Shown: one piece after another, positions 61,410 through 64,000 of the stretch
Layout of the letters: every line of letters starts with the position of its first letter
Position numbering within the stretch: position 1 is the first letter of the stretch
From: Sporosarcina luteola
Lineage (GTDB): Bacteria; Bacillota; Bacilli; Bacillales_A; Planococcaceae
Direction: 5' to 3'
Length of the DNA stretch: 64,000 nt
Assembly: GCF_023715535.1 (NCBI RefSeq)
Contig: NZ_JAMBOI010000005.1
Span: 62,001-126,000 of the forward strand
Position numbers and translations under genes: made by a program
The notes under the pieces: generated by a model
Databases searched by the model: none
Told to the model about the DNA's origin: nothing
Seen by the model: the letters and a program-made list of their open reading frames with translations, nothing else

Positions 61410-62999
61410 GTGGAGAATGTTCAAGAAACGAAAGCAAAGAGGAAATCGCCCGTACTATTGATTGTCGTGTTGACAGCCGTACTAGTAATTGGTGCTGGAG
61501 CCGTTTCCGCTTTCTTTTTATTTAACAAATCGCCAAAAGTCAAATACTTGTTGGCCGAAACAAAGACGTTCACTCAAGTCGGAGACCTTTTCGAAGAGCG
61601 TTATAAAAACGAGGTAGATTGGCTGAATGTCCAAAAGGCAAAGCCGGTTGAAACTACATATGATCTATCTGCAGAATGGGATGATCCGAGCGCGGGCTAT
61701 GATATGGTCGAAATGCAGAGGATTCTCAATAACACCATATTCTCCATGACGCAAGTGAAGGATCCTGTGGAAAAGGAATGGGAAATGAATTTCAGAGGGA
61801 AATTCGGAAGTGTTTCATCGGAATTCGTGACATTGTATTTTACACCTGAAAAGATGATGGCGGCATTGCCGTTCACGGATAAGCTGTTGTTTTTCATGGA
61901 TGAGGACTTCGGAAAAATGATGAGGGAAACTGACGCATTTTACGAAGGGCCGGAGAAGCTTGGGCTATCCCGCCTGTTTGAAGAGCAATTTTCCATGGAC
62001 GGAGAATTCCAGAAATACGTGAAAGAGGAGTATATGGAATACCTCTATCATGAGCTGCCTGAGGATGCGTTCACAAGTGAAAAAGAAGAGATTGATGTAT
62101 TCGGTAAGAAGATGAAGACTGAAAAAGTGAACATGAATCTTTCCGAAGAACAAGTAAAGTCCCTTTTAGTGGATCTCTTCAAGAAAGCGCGTGATGATGA
62201 AAAATTGAAGGCGCTTTTGAAAGAACAAATTGCATTTTCTACAATGACTGATGATGTTTCCGATCAAAAACTGACAGAGTTGATTGGTGATTTTGAGGAT
62301 TCAATGGATGAAGCGATTAAAGAAGTCAATGGATGGCATATTCCGAATGGGATCGAATCAACGATCTGGCATAAGTCGAACAGCATTGTAAAGCGGGAAT
62401 TCGCTATGTCGATCGGTGAAACCCAAGGTGAAATCGCCACATTGAAGTTCGAAGGTGTCCAATTATTGGAGAAAACCGGACAGAAATGGGATTATTCATT
62501 CACAGGCACGGACCCTCAAATGCAGGAAGAGAAGATCGTCAATTTCAAGGGTGACTTAACGTGGAAAGACGGGAAGTCGGACGATACGATTACGATCAAC
62601 GCGGAAGATGTTTCCATTACGTATAAAGGGAAAGAAGAGCTGAATGGGAAAGACCGTACATTCAACCGGGAAATCGCTGTTGCCGACGAAGGCTTCTCTC
62701 CTAAACTTGTTTGGAGCGGAAAAGCGGCTCATGAAAAAGATTCGATGAAGGCGGATCACGAGTTCACAATCATCGACCCATCCGAAGCCATCTCTACATC
62801 TGATATTTACTTCCGCTTGAAACAGGAAGGGAAAATCGTGAAAAAAGTGGAGATGCCGGATGAATCCAAAAACGCTGTGAATATCGGCAAGATGAACAGT
62901 GACGAAATGGATGACCTTGGAGAAGAGTTGGCTCGAGAGTTTGAGAAGTGGGTTACTGAACTGATGGGCGACCTCCAAAGTGAGCTTGAAAACTTCTGA
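61410..62999 (+). CDS. Membrane-anchored protein of unknown function, next to an ABC permease
   Basis: 529 residues. A basic cytosolic tip (KAKRKS) and one transmembrane helix (VLLIVVLTAVLVIGAGAVSAFFLF) anchor a large, acidic extracellular part without cysteines. This part mixes helices with repeated beta-rich stretches (FEGVQLLEKTGQKWDYSFTGTD; KGDLTWKDGKSDDTITINAED) and ends in a charged coiled-coil-like tail. It resembles an uncharacterised Bacillales family I recall as DUF6583, but that is uncertain. GTG start after GGGGAGGAAATTCA. It lies 18 bases before an ABC-2 permease in the same direction, so the two likely work together. Confidence 0.7.
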   Translation: MENVQETKAKRKSPVLLIVVLTAVLVIGAGAVSAFFLFNKSPKVKYLLAETKTFTQVGDLFEERYKNEVDWLNVQKAKPVETTYDLSAEWDDPSAGYDMVEMQRILNNTIFSMTQVKDPVEKEWEMNFRGKFGSVSSEFVTLYFTPEKMMAALPFTDKLLFFMDEDFGKMMRETDAFYEGPEKLGLSRLFEEQFSMDGEFQKYVKEEYMEYLYHELPEDAFTSEKEEIDVFGKKMKTEKVNMNLSEEQVKSLLVDLFKKARDDEKLKALLKEQIAFSTMTDDVSDQKLTELIGDFEDSMDEAIKEVNGWHIPNGIESTIWHKSNSIVKREFAMSIGETQGEIATLKFEGVQLLEKTGQKWDYSFTGTDPQMQEEKIVNFKGDLTWKDGKSDDTITINAEDVSITYKGKEELNGKDRTFNREIAVADEGFSPKLVWSGKAAHEKDSMKADHEFTIIDPSEAISTSDIYFRLKQEGKIVKKVEMPDESKNAVNIGKMNSDEMDDLGEELAREFEKWVTELMGDLQSELENF

Positions 63000-63017
63000 T
63001 GATTGGAAGTGGACTGG

Positions 63018-64000
63018 ATGCAATCGATACGGAAAATATTGTTTTTTACGAATGAAAACTTGAAACAGCTGAAGAAGAAGCGGGCGACCCTTCTTCTTCT
63101 TTTTCTATTTCCAGTTATTTTGATCGGATTGTTAGTCGGGCTTGCTGCGAGTTTACTCATTCCAGCCGAGAACTCTCCGATCCGCGTTGCATTGATTGAT
63201 GAGGATCAAACGAAGGAATCGAAGCTGATCAGCTCGTTGCTGACGGAGACGGCAAGTGGACAAAATTACATAGAAATTTTTCCTGCGTCAAGAGAGGAAG
63301 CAGAGCAATTAATTGGCAAGAACGAAATTAGCACTTCTTTTTCATTGCCGAAAAATTTTACTGTCGATCTGTACGAGGGAGAATCGGTGACAATTCCTAT
63401 GGTAGGTAACCCATCCAGACCAATCGACAGCTTCATTGCGAAACAGCTAGTCGATAGTTTGGCGAGATACATTGCTGCCGCACAAGCGAATATTTTGGTG
63501 ATCAATGACTATGCAAAGGAGACTCCGATGCCTCGCGAAGAGCGGATGGAGATGATGTTTGAGCAATTCGTCGATTTCACGCTCTTTACATTAGGCAAGG
63601 ATAAACTGTTGGATGAAGAAGTATTGAAGAACTCGGCAACATCGTCGCCGATGAATTATTTTATGTTATCGGGTTGGTTCATCGTCTTTTCCGTTTGGCT
63701 GTTATCGTTTTACATCGTACTGGTTGATGTAGAGTCTAAGTCGATGGCCACTAGGATGAAACTACTTGGCGTCAGCGTTGGCCAGCGGGTGGCGGGGAGG
63801 TTGCTTGTTTCGTTACTCGTCAGTACACTGCTCGCTGGAGTTGCATTTTTCATACTGATTCATTTGCTGAAAATTGAATTTTACGCTGTGGACATGATGA
63901 GATTTGGTTTATTTACGTTGTTATACGCCTTCATTCTACTTTGTGGTATTGCAGTAATTGATACATGGCTTCCGTCTAAAAAGATTGGGCTGTTTTTGCA
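63018..64000 (+). CDS. ABC-2-type transporter permease, 3' partial
   Basis: Open to the window end without a stop; 327 codons visible. ATG 63018 follows GGAAGTGG. A short basic head (KKKRATLLLLFLFPVILIGLLVGLAASLLIP) forms helix 1. An extracytoplasmic region of about 170 residues follows (PIRVALIDEDQTKESKLISSLL...), and then a membrane domain with at least three helices (YFMLSGWFIVFSVWLLSFYIVLVDVESKSMATRMKLLGVS). This is the layout of YhgE/Pip- and ABC-2-type exporters. The ATPase gene, if any, lies beyond the window. It is coupled to the anchored protein upstream; substrate unknown. Confidence 0.78.
   Translation, partial: MQSIRKILFFTNENLKQLKKKRATLLLLFLFPVILIGLLVGLAASLLIPAENSPIRVALIDEDQTKESKLISSLLTETASGQNYIEIFPASREEAEQLIGKNEISTSFSLPKNFTVDLYEGESVTIPMVGNPSRPIDSFIAKQLVDSLARYIAAAQANILVINDYAKETPMPREERMEMMFEQFVDFTLFTLGKDKLLDEEVLKNSATSSPMNYFMLSGWFIVFSVWLLSFYIVLVDVESKSMATRMKLLGVSVGQRVAGRLLVSLLVSTLLAGVAFFILIHLLKIEFYAVDMMRFGLFTLLYAFILLCGIAVIDTWLPSKKIGLFL

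Noticed and set aside
62556..63023. 155-codon open frame on the minus strand
   Set aside because: Lies opposite the 529-residue gene, no ribosome site or recognisable domain.

Overview
The window is a chromosomal segment of an endospore-forming Firmicute, most likely Planococcaceae and close to Sporosarcina. The reasons are the many sporulation and spore-coat genes, strong AAGGAGG-type ribosome binding sites, frequent TTG and GTG starts, T-box and SAM-I riboswitches, and stretches of gene order resembling the Bacillus yjbM-ppnK-yjbO-prpE, yjcF-yjcG-yjcH and yvdT-yvdS-yvdR regions. No rRNA, tRNA, CRISPR array, transposase, integrase or phage gene was found. The genus is an inference from gene content.

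Layout. 1-4.5 kb: (p)ppGpp synthetase (cut by the window edge), NAD kinase and an RluA-type pseudouridine synthase, then convergent prpE and mgtE. 4.5-9 kb: a spore block with a CotO-like protein, CotZ/CotY, a four-gene yhcN-spoVAC-spoVAD-spoVAEb operon, a YjcZ-type microprotein and SpoVIF. 9-11.6 kb: yjcF/G/H homologues and a PgpA/YutG-type protein. 11.7-15.4 kb: a TAXI-type TRAP transporter. 15.5-20.7 kb: an ABC exporter of unknown substrate, a lipoprotein, a YlmA-type ATPase, and the C-terminal stump of an SLC13 transporter. 20.7-27.3 kb: VOC protein, enolase-superfamily epimerase, GNAT, chemoreceptor and the HelD helicase.

27.4-30.8 kb is an AT-richer accessory island. It holds small envelope proteins and an FAD oxidoreductase/ECF41 sigma factor operon preceded by a near-perfect ECF41 promoter. 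30.9-37.4 kb: AGCS symporter, small enzymes, TSUP permease, two DUF genes, sspH, CorA and a 2H phosphodiesterase. 37.5-43.6 kb: large catalase, HAD phosphatase, and a T-box controlled aminotransferase-serA operon. 43.9-52.3 kb: DUF3231, prolyl oligopeptidase, lytH, thioredoxin-like protein, GDPD, abrB-like regulator, YitT, a SAM-riboswitch-controlled metA and a second DUF421 protein. 52.4-53.8 kb: a TetR regulator and a paired SMR pump sharing one palindromic operator. 53.9-58.2 kb: a structured dispersed repeat, HAD-IB, a second RluA enzyme, a YhcQ-like coat protein and the SleL spore cortex hydrolase. 58.4-64 kb: gdhA, ArgR-box-controlled argG, and an unknown anchored protein followed by an ABC-2 permease that runs off the window.

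Two observations stand out. A degenerate, roughly 20-22-nt tandem repeat family sits at the 3' ends of at least five unrelated genes. The 3' gene of the 28.6-30.8 kb pair is an ECF41 sigma factor whose own recognition sequence can be read directly upstream of the operon, giving a self-contained autoregulated redox module whose enzyme differs from the usual ECF41 partners.
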